Below are positions 6,323 to 13,639 of a DNA stretch of 22,325 nt, one piece after another (positions within the stretch are counted from its first letter, which is position 1; every line of letters begins with the position of its first letter). Source of the stretch: an uncultured Moraxella sp. (GTDB lineage Bacteria; Pseudomonadota; Gammaproteobacteria; Pseudomonadales; Moraxellaceae); contig CALTTE010000024.1 in the NCBI GenBank assembly GCA_943908405.1, positions 1 through 22,325 on the forward strand, given 5' to 3'. The notes below the pieces were generated by a model, which had not been told where the DNA came from, did no database searches, and worked only from the letters and a program-made list of their open reading frames with translations. Both the position numbers and the translations under genes were made by a program.

Positions 6323-7678
6323 TTAAGCCTCTTGTTCAATAGCACGCCACCCAATATCACGGCGGTAATAACTACCTGCAAAGTTGATGGTTTGGCACGC
6401 TGTTAAGGCGGTCTTTTGGGCTTGTTTTAGGTCATCTGCCATTACCGTAACACAAAGCACCCGACCACCATTGGTAACCACCTTGTCGCCATCTAGCTTG
6501 GTGCCAGCGTGGAAGACTTTGAGTGTGTTGTTATTAAGTGGTGTATCGGTGTCAAGCAGTATGTCATTATTAAGCGGTGCGTTATTGTCAAATAGTGCCT
6601 TACTGTCGGTATGTTGTGGTAGACCTGTAATAATGTCGCCTGACGATGACGATTCAGGATAGCCAAGACTTGCCATTACAATGCCAAGGGCAGGGCGATT
6701 GTCCCAGTCGGCATTGGCAGGCAAGTTGCCCTTTAAGCCTTGTTGAATCAGTGCTACCAGTGAGCTTTTAAGTCGCATTAAAACAGGCTGAGTTTCAGGG
6801 TCGCCAAAACGGCAATTAAATTCAATGACATAAGGGTCGCCATTATCATCAATCATCAGCCCAGCATACAAAAACCCAACATAAGGCGTGCCATTATCTT
6901 TCATTGCTTGTACCACAGGGCGGATAATGCGTGTCATTACTTTGTCGTGAACTTCAGCGGTTACGATAGGAGCAGGTGAATAAGCCCCCATACCGCCTGT
7001 ATTTGCTCCAGTGTCATTTTCGCCAATGCGTTTATGGTCTTGGCTTGTTGCCAGTGGCAGGACATTGTCGCCATCAACCATACAAATAAAGCTTGCCTCT
7101 TGCCCTGTTAAGTATTGTTCAATCACCACTTGATGGCCAGCTTGCCCAAATTTATTGCCAGAAAGCATATCATCAAGGGCATTCAAGGCTTCTTGTTCAT
7201 TGGTTGCAACCACAACCCCTTTGCCAGCAGCCAGTCCATCGGCTTTGATAACAATCGGCGTGCCGTGCTTTTTGATGTAAGCGGCGGCTTGGTCTTTGTT
7301 GTCAAAGCTTTCATAATCAGCGGTTGGAATGGCGTGCGTTTGCATAAATTGCTTGGCAAAAGCTTTTGAACCTTCCAATCTGGCACAAGCACGACTTGGA
7401 CCCCAAACGGAAATATCCGCCGCTTGTAGGGCATCAACAATACCAGCCACCAGCGGTGCTTCAGGCCCTACGATGACAAAGGCGATGGTGTTTTTTTGAC
7501 AAAAATCAATAACGGCTTGATGGTCGTTATAATTTAAATCGTTATTGCTGACTTTGGATTCATCGGCGGTGCCAGCATTGCCATTGGCAACAAATACGTG
7601 GGAGACGGCATCATCTTTGGCACACGCCCACGCCAATGCGTGCTCACGTCCGCCATTGCCAATAATTAAAATATTCAT
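6323..7678 (-). CDS. purD: Phosphoribosylamine-glycine ligase (GARS)
   Basis: PurD joins glycine to phosphoribosylamine with ATP in step two of purine synthesis. The 451-residue product begins MNILIIGNGGREHALAW, the family's N-terminal signature, and has the ATP-grasp core (VIKADGLAAGKGVVVA, then EFNCRFGDPETQP near the metal-binding site) and the C-terminal VFHAGTK motif. The start at 7678 is chosen because AAGGG lies seven bases upstream and the motif begins at residue 1; a longer in-frame reading to 7729 adds only unconserved residues. Residues 362-385 are two copies of a 12-residue repeat inserted between GLP and VFHAGTK, a place where other PurD proteins have a short link. It is not near other pur genes here. 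Confidence 0.96.
   Translation of the reverse strand: MNILIIGNGGREHALAWACAKDDAVSHVFVANGNAGTADESKVSNNDLNYNDHQAVIDFCQKNTIAFVIVGPEAPLVAGIVDALQAADISVWGPSRACARLEGSKAFAKQFMQTHAIPTADYESFDNKDQAAAYIKKHGTPIVIKADGLAAGKGVVVATNEQEALNALDDMLSGNKFGQAGHQVVIEQYLTGQEASFICMVDGDNVLPLATSQDHKRIGENDTGANTGGMGAYSPAPIVTAEVHDKVMTRIIRPVVQAMKDNGTPYVGFLYAGLMIDDNGDPYVIEFNCRFGDPETQPVLMRLKSSLVALIQQGLKGNLPANADWDNRPALGIVMASLGYPESSSSGDIITGLPQHTDSKALFDNNAPLNNDILLDTDTPLNNNTLKVFHAGTKLDGDKVVTNGGRVLCVTVMADDLKQAQKTALTACQTINFAGSYYRRDIGWRAIEQEA
6524..6595 (-). repeat. 36-bp in-frame tandem duplication inside purD
   Basis: Minus-strand units 6595-6560 and 6559-6524 encode LFDNNAPLNNDI and LLDTDTPLNNNT. The copies keep length and the PLNN core but have diverged. 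They form the low-complexity insert of PurD. Confidence 0.8.
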
Positions 7679-7721
7679 AAATGCCCTTATTTGATTGGGT
7701 GTTTTTGTGTGTTGATGGTGC

Positions 7722-7753
7722 TGTAACAATCAAGACTTGTAACAATTGAAACT
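7722..7753. repeat. 16-bp tandem duplication upstream of purD
   Basis: TGTAACAATCAAGACT (7722-7737) is followed by a copy with 13 of 16 matches (7738-7753), within the sense-strand CAA-rich leader of purD. Confidence 0.75.
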
Positions 7754-7797
7754 TAAGTTGATTTTGGCTCGTTTTGTGGTTGATTTTAGCCAACAAC

Positions 7798-7992
7798 TTA
7801 ATCCAAAAAGATGCAATCCAACTTGTAACCTAAACTGAGTAATCCATACAGCACAAAAATTGCTGTGATTATAAAGCAAAAATGGGCATTTTTCCAGTTG
7901 ATGTTGCTCAAATTTAGCAAATAAAGTAGTGGTGAATAGTCAATGGCAATGGTCAATAAATGGGCGATGTCTATGAATGATTGGTGTAGCAA
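7798..7992 (-). CDS. Doubtful small hydrophobic ORF
   Basis: A 64-residue frame with two hydrophobic stretches (LLTIAIDYSPLLYLL and FCFIITAIFVLYGLLSL) that could span the membrane. It has a TTG start, no methionine anywhere in the frame and no Shine-Dalgarno; the frame stays open about 75 bases further upstream to a TGA near 8065, without ATG or GTG. I do not recognise it. It may be a degraded gene or chance. It occupies most of the 456-bp gap between purD and the hydrolase gene; I see nothing else there except the duplication at 7722-7753. Confidence 0.25.
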   Translation of the reverse strand: MLHQSFIDIAHLLTIAIDYSPLLYLLNLSNINWKNAHFCFIITAIFVLYGLLSLGYKLDCIFLD

Positions 7993-8134
7993 TGGCTGGG
8001 TGTTTTGGGGAATTTTGTGATTGTTGCCAGCTGGTGAGTGGCTTAAGCTAGTTTTGGGTAATAATCAAAATACGCAGTAGCTTGTTGGCAAAAATGAATA
8101 AGTCAAACAAATAAACCAGCAAGATAAATCATAA

Positions 8135-9130
8135 TCAGGCTTTGGGGCGGGTACAGCGATAATGCTGGGCGATTTGGCTGGTAATATGGGCGTGATAATA
8201 GCTGGGCAAATCGTGTCCCATACCCTGAACAGCAACAAAGGTGCTGTTGGCGATGGTTTTTGCCAAGAATTTGCCGTGGCTGATGGGGATTAGCCCATCT
8301 TTGGTGCCGTGCATAATTAAGGTTGGGGCTTTGATGCGTTTGCTGTGGCGCAAAATAGACCCAGTTGCCAAGATGGCATTGATTTGTTGGGCGACCCCTA
8401 GTGGGTGAAAATTGCGGTTGTAGCGTTCTTTGGCAATCTCTCTTGTGCCTTTGATGTCCAAATGCCCAGGTGTGCCAACGGTGGTCATAAACCAAACGCT
8501 ATGACGGACAATGTCTCGCTCGCTGTGGCTTTCAGGGCGACGTAAAAAGGTCAAAAACTGCTTGGGGCGAGATAAGGGCGACAAGGGGCGATTGGTGGTA
8601 CTAAACAATAAATTGAGCGTATCAATATAATTGGGGTAACGTGCAGCGACGATTTGGGCAATGATACCGCCCATTGACGCCCCCAATAGATTGATTTTGT
8701 CAAAACCAAATTCACCGCTTAATACTTTAATCAGCCGTGCGGTGTCTTCTGCCATATCGGCAAGGTTATAAGCAACAGGCAAGCTGTGATTGGATAGCCC
8801 AAGTTGCATTTTTGCCATCATTTTGATGGGGTTTAAGCGTGGCAATCCACCGATACGGATTTTGGTGGACAGCCCTGTATCACGATTGTCAAAGCGAATG
8901 ACAAAAAAGTTTTGTTTTAACAGGTGATGAACAAAATCGTCTTGCCAAAAATTCATCTGTGAACCAAGTCCTGCAATCAACAGTAGCGGTGGATTGGCTG
9001 GACTGCCTGCGATTTCGGTGCATAAGCTAATACCATCACCCACATCAATCAGACGCTGAGTAAATAAGGCGGATAAGTCAGACGCTTGCCAAGCCTTAGC
9101 GGTATTTGGCATTAAATCTTCTTTGGGCAT
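8135..9130 (-). CDS. Alpha/beta-hydrolase fold protein (esterase-like)
   Basis: A 331-residue single-domain hydrolase. LLLIAGLGSQMNFW is the oxyanion-hole strand-loop, GASMGG is the nucleophile elbow with Ser152, HGTKDG gives the acid Asp278, and GMGHDLP gives His306, a complete triad. There is no signal peptide, so it is probably cytoplasmic. Substrate is not evident; carboxylesterases and lipases of this group act on short or medium acyl esters. The first ATG overlaps the rubredoxin stop codon as TAATG, implying translational coupling. A second in-frame ATG at 9112 lies in a duplicated copy of the same start region. In Acinetobacter, rubA is known to share an operon with estB; here the reductase rubB between them is absent. 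Confidence 0.88.
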   Translation of the reverse strand: MPKEDLMPNTAKAWQASDLSALFTQRLIDVGDGISLCTEIAGSPANPPLLLIAGLGSQMNFWQDDFVHHLLKQNFFVIRFDNRDTGLSTKIRIGGLPRLNPIKMMAKMQLGLSNHSLPVAYNLADMAEDTARLIKVLSGEFGFDKINLLGASMGGIIAQIVAARYPNYIDTLNLLFSTTNRPLSPLSRPKQFLTFLRRPESHSERDIVRHSVWFMTTVGTPGHLDIKGTREIAKERYNRNFHPLGVAQQINAILATGSILRHSKRIKAPTLIMHGTKDGLIPISHGKFLAKTIANSTFVAVQGMGHDLPSYYHAHITSQIAQHYRCTRPKA

Positions 9131-9137
9131 TAAATCT
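9102..9137 (-). repeat. 18-bp duplication that doubles a start codon
   Basis: On the minus strand AGATTTAATGCCCAAAGA (9137-9120) is followed by a copy with 14 of 18 matches (9119-9102). Each copy contains an in-frame ATG at the same position, giving the hydrolase two potential starts six codons apart. The first copy also contains the rubredoxin stop. Confidence 0.8.
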
Positions 9138-9294
9138 CTACCATCTCAAAATCGGCTTTGCCAACCCCGCATTCAGGACACATCCAGTCATCGGGAATAT
9201 CTTCCCAGCGAGTGCCAGCAGCCAATCCTTCTTCAGGACAGCCCAACGCTTCATCATAAATCCAACCACAAACCAAACATTGGTATTTTTTCAT
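9130..9294 (-). CDS. rubA: Rubredoxin
   Basis: A 54-residue one-iron electron carrier. The ligands are C6 and C9 (CLVCG) and C39 and C42 (CPECG), with the usual aromatic core and GTRWEDIPDDW between them. Length and spacing are those of classical rubredoxins. In Acinetobacter and Pseudomonas rubredoxins pass electrons to alkane hydroxylases, and others serve in oxygen stress; no alkB or rubredoxin reductase is visible here, so the partner is unknown. AGGTGA precedes the ATG by about four bases, and this ribosome-binding site is itself within a duplicated 15-bp unit. The stop codon overlaps the downstream hydrolase start by one base. Confidence 0.96.
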   Translation of the reverse strand: MKKYQCLVCGWIYDEALGCPEEGLAAGTRWEDIPDDWMCPECGVGKADFEMVEI

Positions 9295-9295
9295 T

Positions 9296-9325
9296 ATTCA
9301 CCTATAAAAAATTCACCTATCAAAA
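9296..9325. repeat. 15-bp duplication that doubles the rubA ribosome-binding site
   Basis: ATTCACCTATAAAAA (9296-9310) and its copy (9311-9325) match at 14 of 15. On the minus strand each unit carries AGGTGAAT, so rubA has two Shine-Dalgarno copies, the nearer one correctly spaced. Confidence 0.85.
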
Positions 9326-9492
9326 ATAGAAAACCACATAAAAATAGTTAACACCATAAAAAGCCAAATTAGTTTATAACTGTTTTGTTTTTTTGTAAAG
9401 TCAATTTGGGTTAAAGTTTGTCTTTGCTTTTTTTAATCTTTGCTTGTTTAAAATTGGTTAATTTAGGGATTGGGTTATTTTTGGGTTTTTGT

Positions 9493-9530
9493 TAAATTAA
9501 ATCGCCAATTGTAAATTAAATCGCCAATTG
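9493..9530. repeat. Perfect 19-bp tandem duplication
   Basis: TAAATTAAATCGCCAATTG occurs twice without a mismatch (9493-9511, 9512-9530), upstream of the pheA promoter candidate. Confidence 0.95.
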
Positions 9531-9595
9531 CTTAAATAAGCGATATCAACCAGAAGCAACCAAGTAAGTTTTAAGCCATACAAGCGATAAAAAAA

Positions 9596-9625
9596 TTACA
9601 AAAAATACTTAAAATATTGTATGAT
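9596..9625 (+). promoter_or_regulatory. Candidate pheA promoter
   Basis: TTACAA (9596-9601) and TATGAT (9620-9625) are separated by 18 bases and lie 35 bases upstream of the pheA start. The -10 is good and the -35 is poor. Confidence 0.35.
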
Positions 9626-9659
9626 GGTAATGTTTTTTTAATTTAACAAAGGAACTAGC

Positions 9660-10745
9660 GTGGACACCAACAACGTAAAACAATTGCGTGAACAAATTGA
9701 CAAGATTGATGAGCAAATTCAGCGTTTAATCAATCAACGTGCTGACATTGCCACCGACATTGCTCGGATTAAAAAAGACAATGAAGACCACCCTGCATTT
9801 TATCGCCCAGAGCGTGAGGCTCAAGTCTTAAAAGCGGTGATGGCAAGAAATGAAGGTCCGATTGCTGACGACAAGATGGCAAGGCTGTTTCGTGAGATTA
9901 TGTCTGTGTGCTTGGATTTAGAAGCCCCGCAAAAAATTGCGTTTTTGGGTCCTGTTGGGACATTTACTCACGCGGCCACGCTCAAGCACTTTGGTAAGGC
10001 GGCCAGCACCATTGCTTTATCTACCATCAATGATGTGTTTCGTGAGGTGGAGGCACGGTCGGCGATGTATGGGGTGGTGCCTGTTGAGAATTCGTCAGAG
10101 GGTGTGGTTAATCATACGCTGGACGGTTTTTTGCATTCTGGGCTTAATATTGTTGGCGAGATAGAGTTGCCCATTCATCATCAGTTTTTGGTGGCAGAAC
10201 ATACCAAGGTAATCCAGCTAAGCCGTATTTATTCACATCAGCAGTCTTTGGCACAATGTCGTCATTGGCTTGATGTGAATTTTCCCAATGTAGAACGGGT
10301 GGCGGTATCCAGTAATGGCGAAGCGGCACGACGATTAAAAGATGAATGGCATTCAGCTGCCATTGCAGGCGAGGTGGCGGTGGCAGAGTATGGATTGCAT
10401 AAGTTACACGAAAATATTGAGGACAATCCTAATAATACCACCCGTTTTTTGGTAATTGGGCGTGAGCGTATTGCCCCATCAGGGGCAGACAAAACCTCCA
10501 TTATTGTTCAAAGTGCCGATAAAGCAGGGGCATTGATTCAAATTTTGCAGCCACTTGCCAATTACGGCGTTTCTATGACCAGCATTGAGACTCGCCCTTT
10601 GCCACCCAATAATTGGGCTTATGCTTTTTTTATTGATATGCTTGGGCATTGTGAGGATGATAATGTCAAAAATGCGTTGGCACAAATGACCACTTTGGTC
10701 AAAGATTTGCGTGTGTTGGGTTCTTACCCCAAAGCGGTGCTTTAA
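9660..10745 (+). CDS. pheA: Bifunctional chorismate mutase/prephenate dehydratase (P-protein)
   Basis: It converts chorismate to prephenate and then to phenylpyruvate, leading to phenylalanine. The 361-residue product has an AroQ-type chorismate mutase helix bundle (about 5-88, LREQIDKIDEQIQRLINQRA), a prephenate dehydratase domain (about 95-270, FLGPVGTFTHAA, with the catalytic-site NNTTRFLVIG) and a C-terminal ACT domain (about 280-360) whose SIETRP motif binds phenylalanine for feedback inhibition. The start is GTG, chosen because AAAGGA lies seven bases upstream and the mutase helix starts at once. It is followed 56 bp later by the tyrA-aroA fusion, as in Pseudomonas-type aromatic gene clusters; hisC is missing from between them. 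Confidence 0.97.
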   Translation: MDTNNVKQLREQIDKIDEQIQRLINQRADIATDIARIKKDNEDHPAFYRPEREAQVLKAVMARNEGPIADDKMARLFREIMSVCLDLEAPQKIAFLGPVGTFTHAATLKHFGKAASTIALSTINDVFREVEARSAMYGVVPVENSSEGVVNHTLDGFLHSGLNIVGEIELPIHHQFLVAEHTKVIQLSRIYSHQQSLAQCRHWLDVNFPNVERVAVSSNGEAARRLKDEWHSAAIAGEVAVAEYGLHKLHENIEDNPNNTTRFLVIGRERIAPSGADKTSIIVQSADKAGALIQILQPLANYGVSMTSIETRPLPPNNWAYAFFIDMLGHCEDDNVKNALAQMTTLVKDLRVLGSYPKAVL

Positions 10746-10755
10746 TGTGGTTATG

Positions 10756-10785
10756 AAGCCACTGATAATCAAGCCACTGATAAAA
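10756..10785. repeat. 15-bp tandem duplication before tyrA-aroA
   Basis: AAGCCACTGATAATC (10756-10770) and its copy (10771-10785) match at 13 of 15. Similar CTGATAA words recur just after the ATG of tyrA-aroA, so the same sequence family continues into the coding region. Confidence 0.8.
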
Positions 10786-10801
10786 AGACTAACGATATAA
10801 T

Positions 10802-13429
10802 ATGGTTGCTGATAAGAAAATTACTGATACGGTCGCTTGCCAAACGGATACAACAATCCTTGACAAAACCCTTGCCAGCAAAACGGCTTTGGCTAAGCTG
10901 GATTTAAATAAAACTGCGTTCAACCAAGCTGATTTCAATGGCGTGATTGCCGATAAAATTTGCATAATTGGGCTTGGGCTGATCGGCTCTAGTGTATTAC
11001 AAGGCATTTATGACAAAGGCTTTGGTAAAACACTGGTAGCGATGGACAAAAACAGCAACACAAGAGCCAAAGCGTATCAGTCAGGATTATTAAGCCAAAT
11101 CTACGACAATGTTTGTGAGGCGGTAGCGGGGGCGGATTTGATTATTATTGCCACGCCCACCCAAGCAGTCAAACCAGTGCTATCAGCGATTAAAACAGCG
11201 ATAGAGGCAGGGCAATTAAGCGATGAGGTGGTGATTACTGACGTTGCTAGTACCAAAACCAATGTGATTGCTGATGCCCAAGCAGTTTTTGGTTTTGTTC
11301 CAGCTAGGTTTGTGCCAGCCCATCCCATTGCAGGGGCAGAAAAGTCAGGCTTTGATGCCAAAGATGCTAAGTTGTTTTGTCATCATCAAGTGATTATTTG
11401 TCCTAATGCCAATACCGACAACAAGGCGTTGCAGATGGTAAGCCAGCTTTGGCGTGGGCTTGGTGCACAGCCAACCTTGATGGACAGCGACCGCCACGAC
11501 CGTGTGTTGGCCTACACAAGCCATTTGCCCCATCTGTTGGCCTATGCATTGACTTATCAGCTTGCCCGCCATCAGGACAATTTGGATATTTTTCGTTATG
11601 CGGCGGGTGGTTTTCGTGATTTTAGCCGTATTGCCGCCAGCGACCCAACGATGTGGCACGATATTTTTTTGGCCAATCAATCGGCGATTTTGCAGGCATT
11701 GGACGAATATGAGCATTGTTTAGGGTATTTAAGGCAACTGATTAGTCAGCCGATGGATAGTAGCCAAGCAACGAATGGCAATCCATCAACCAACAACCAA
11801 CCAACCGACAATAATCAGCCAATCAATGATACACCTTTAGCTAAACCGCCAATAGACGATAACAAAAGCGATGGTAAGCCGAACGTTTTGGTTGTGTCTG
11901 ATAAGTCCAATTCGTTTAAACTCAATTCGTCCAAAATCAATTCATCACCGTTAAAAAACGTGCTGAGTGTTGCTCAAGCGGCACGCACCCATTTTGGTTA
12001 TATGCTGATTAACAAAGCTATTAAGGACAATCCTATGCAATCATTTGTGGTACAACCGTCTTTTGCTGTTACGGGCAATATTCGGGTGGCAAGCGACAAA
12101 TCCATTTCCCATCGGGCAATTATGCTCGGTAGCTTGGCCGATGGCGTTACCACCATTCATCATTTTTTGGACGGTGAAGATGCCTTATCAACGCTTAATG
12201 CCTTTCGGGCGATGGGTGTGCCAATCCGTCAAGAGGGCGATACGGTGTACATTGAAGGGGTGGGTATTGATGGCTTATCCGCCCCCAAAGATGCACTGGA
12301 TATGGGCAACTCTGGCACAAGTATGCGACTGCTGGCGGGGATTTTGGCCGCTGCTGCCTTTGATAGCGTGTTAATTGGTGATGTCAGTTTGTCCAAACGC
12401 CCAATGGAGCGAGTGGCGACCCCACTGCGGTTGATGGGAGCGAGCATTCAAAGCACCGGCAAAAAAGGTACTGCCCCATTAACCATAACAGGGGGGCAAC
12501 CGTTACAAGGTATTGATTATCTTTTGCCTGTGGCGTCCGCTCAAGTCAAATCGTGTTTGCTGTTGGCGGGGCTATTTGCCCAAGGCACAACAACCATTAT
12601 AGAGCCTGAAATTAGCCGAGACCACACCGAGCGAATGCTTGAGGCATTTGGTTACCCCTTACAAAGACAAGGTAATAAAGTTAGTATCGTTGGTGGTGGG
12701 CGATTGACGGCGTGCCATATTGATGTACCAGCAGATATTTCAAGTGCGGCGTTTTTTATGGTGGCAACGCTGATTAGTAGGGCAGGGCATATCACCTTAA
12801 AAGATGTGGGGGTTAATCCTACACGTACAGGGGTGATTGAAATTTTGCGATTGATGGGCGGTGCGATTGATTTGGATAATGAACGCATAATCGGCGGTGA
12901 GCCTGTGGCGGATATCACGGTGGTAGCCTCAAATTTACACGGCATTGACATTCCGCCTTATCTTGTGCCGTTAGCGATTGATGAATTTCCTGCGATTTTT
13001 ATTGCAGCAAGCTGTGCGGTAGGACAAACCAAGCTCACCCACGCCAAAGAGCTGCGTGTCAAAGAATCTGACCGCATTCAAGTGATGGCGGATGGGCTAA
13101 CAAGTCTTGGTATCAACTGTACGGTGTTGCCAGATGGTATGATTATTGATGGTAAAGGGGTAATTAAAGCCAAAGACAACAACAAAACGGCGGAGGGTGA
13201 TTATCAAACTGACCACCAAAGCGACGACATTAATAATGATGGAGAGGCTATTTTTACTGGCGGTATCATTGATGCCCATCACGACCACCGCATTGCGATG
13301 AGTTTTGCGATTGCCAGTGTGCGAGCCGATGGCCCTATTATGATTAATGGCACGCAAACGGTTAATACCAGTTTCCCCAATTTTGTTGCCCTTGCCAATG
13401 AGGTGGGGCTCGCCATTGATGTTCAATGA
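10802..13429 (+). CDS. tyrA-aroA: Fused prephenate dehydrogenase / EPSP synthase
   Basis: An 875-residue fusion of TyrA (prephenate to 4-hydroxyphenylpyruvate) and AroA (5-enolpyruvylshikimate-3-phosphate synthase). TyrA: Rossmann motif GLGLIG at 57-62, HPIAGAEKSG and RHDRVLAYTSHLPHLLAY. AroA begins near MQSF at 412: SDKSISHRAIM, GNSGTSMR, SKRPMERV, SAQVKS, RDHTERM, NPTRTG and the closing HHDHRIAM. SAQxK, RDHTE and NPTR are class II EPSPS signatures. Three low-complexity additions are present: a 45-residue N-terminal leader, an Asn/Ser-rich insert (about 318-387) within the TyrA C-terminal helical part (AQAARTHF resumes after it), and 789-816 in AroA. The fusion is known from Acinetobacter and Psychrobacter; this one is longer. 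No Shine-Dalgarno precedes the ATG. Confidence 0.95.
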   Translation: MVADKKITDTVACQTDTTILDKTLASKTALAKLDLNKTAFNQADFNGVIADKICIIGLGLIGSSVLQGIYDKGFGKTLVAMDKNSNTRAKAYQSGLLSQIYDNVCEAVAGADLIIIATPTQAVKPVLSAIKTAIEAGQLSDEVVITDVASTKTNVIADAQAVFGFVPARFVPAHPIAGAEKSGFDAKDAKLFCHHQVIICPNANTDNKALQMVSQLWRGLGAQPTLMDSDRHDRVLAYTSHLPHLLAYALTYQLARHQDNLDIFRYAAGGFRDFSRIAASDPTMWHDIFLANQSAILQALDEYEHCLGYLRQLISQPMDSSQATNGNPSTNNQPTDNNQPINDTPLAKPPIDDNKSDGKPNVLVVSDKSNSFKLNSSKINSSPLKNVLSVAQAARTHFGYMLINKAIKDNPMQSFVVQPSFAVTGNIRVASDKSISHRAIMLGSLADGVTTIHHFLDGEDALSTLNAFRAMGVPIRQEGDTVYIEGVGIDGLSAPKDALDMGNSGTSMRLLAGILAAAAFDSVLIGDVSLSKRPMERVATPLRLMGASIQSTGKKGTAPLTITGGQPLQGIDYLLPVASAQVKSCLLLAGLFAQGTTTIIEPEISRDHTERMLEAFGYPLQRQGNKVSIVGGGRLTACHIDVPADISSAAFFMVATLISRAGHITLKDVGVNPTRTGVIEILRLMGGAIDLDNERIIGGEPVADITVVASNLHGIDIPPYLVPLAIDEFPAIFIAASCAVGQTKLTHAKELRVKESDRIQVMADGLTSLGINCTVLPDGMIIDGKGVIKAKDNNKTAEGDYQTDHQSDDINNDGEAIFTGGIIDAHHDHRIAMSFAIASVRADGPIMINGTQTVNTSFPNFVALANEVGLAIDVQ

Positions 13430-13492
13430 TTGACGGTTTATAAGTTTATAAAAAAATAAGCAATCAATGGCAACAATTTAGCCAGTAATAAG

Positions 13493-13518
13493 AAAGCCAC
13501 TTAAAAAAGCCACCTAAG
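13493..13518. repeat. 13-bp tandem duplication
   Basis: AAAGCCACTTAAA and its copy (13506-13518) match at 11 of 13. A third partial AAAGCCA follows at 13523. They lie in the 210-bp gap between tyrA-aroA and rarD, where I see no clear terminator. Confidence 0.6.
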
Positions 13519-13639
13519 ATAAGAAAGCCAATAATGAACAATAAGCCAAAATTTAACGGTTGAGTGATGGCTATTGATAAAAGCTGTCTTAACAATAAGG
13601 GTTGTAACGACACAGTTGTAATAAATACAAAGGATTGGT

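Larger units (their letters stand above)
9295..9659. other. Divergent intergenic region between rubA and pheA, 365 bp
   Basis: It holds the duplicated rubA ribosome-binding region (9296-9325), T-rich DNA without an ORF (9360-9490), a perfect 19-bp duplication (9493-9530), a candidate pheA promoter (9596-9625) and the pheA Shine-Dalgarno AAAGGA just before 9660. I see no leader peptide with phenylalanine runs and no clear attenuator. Confidence 0.5.

Noticed and set aside
6323..7729. Longer purD starting at 7729
   Set aside because: The 17 added residues are unconserved, and the ATG at 7678 has AAGGG upstream and begins directly with the family N-terminal motif.
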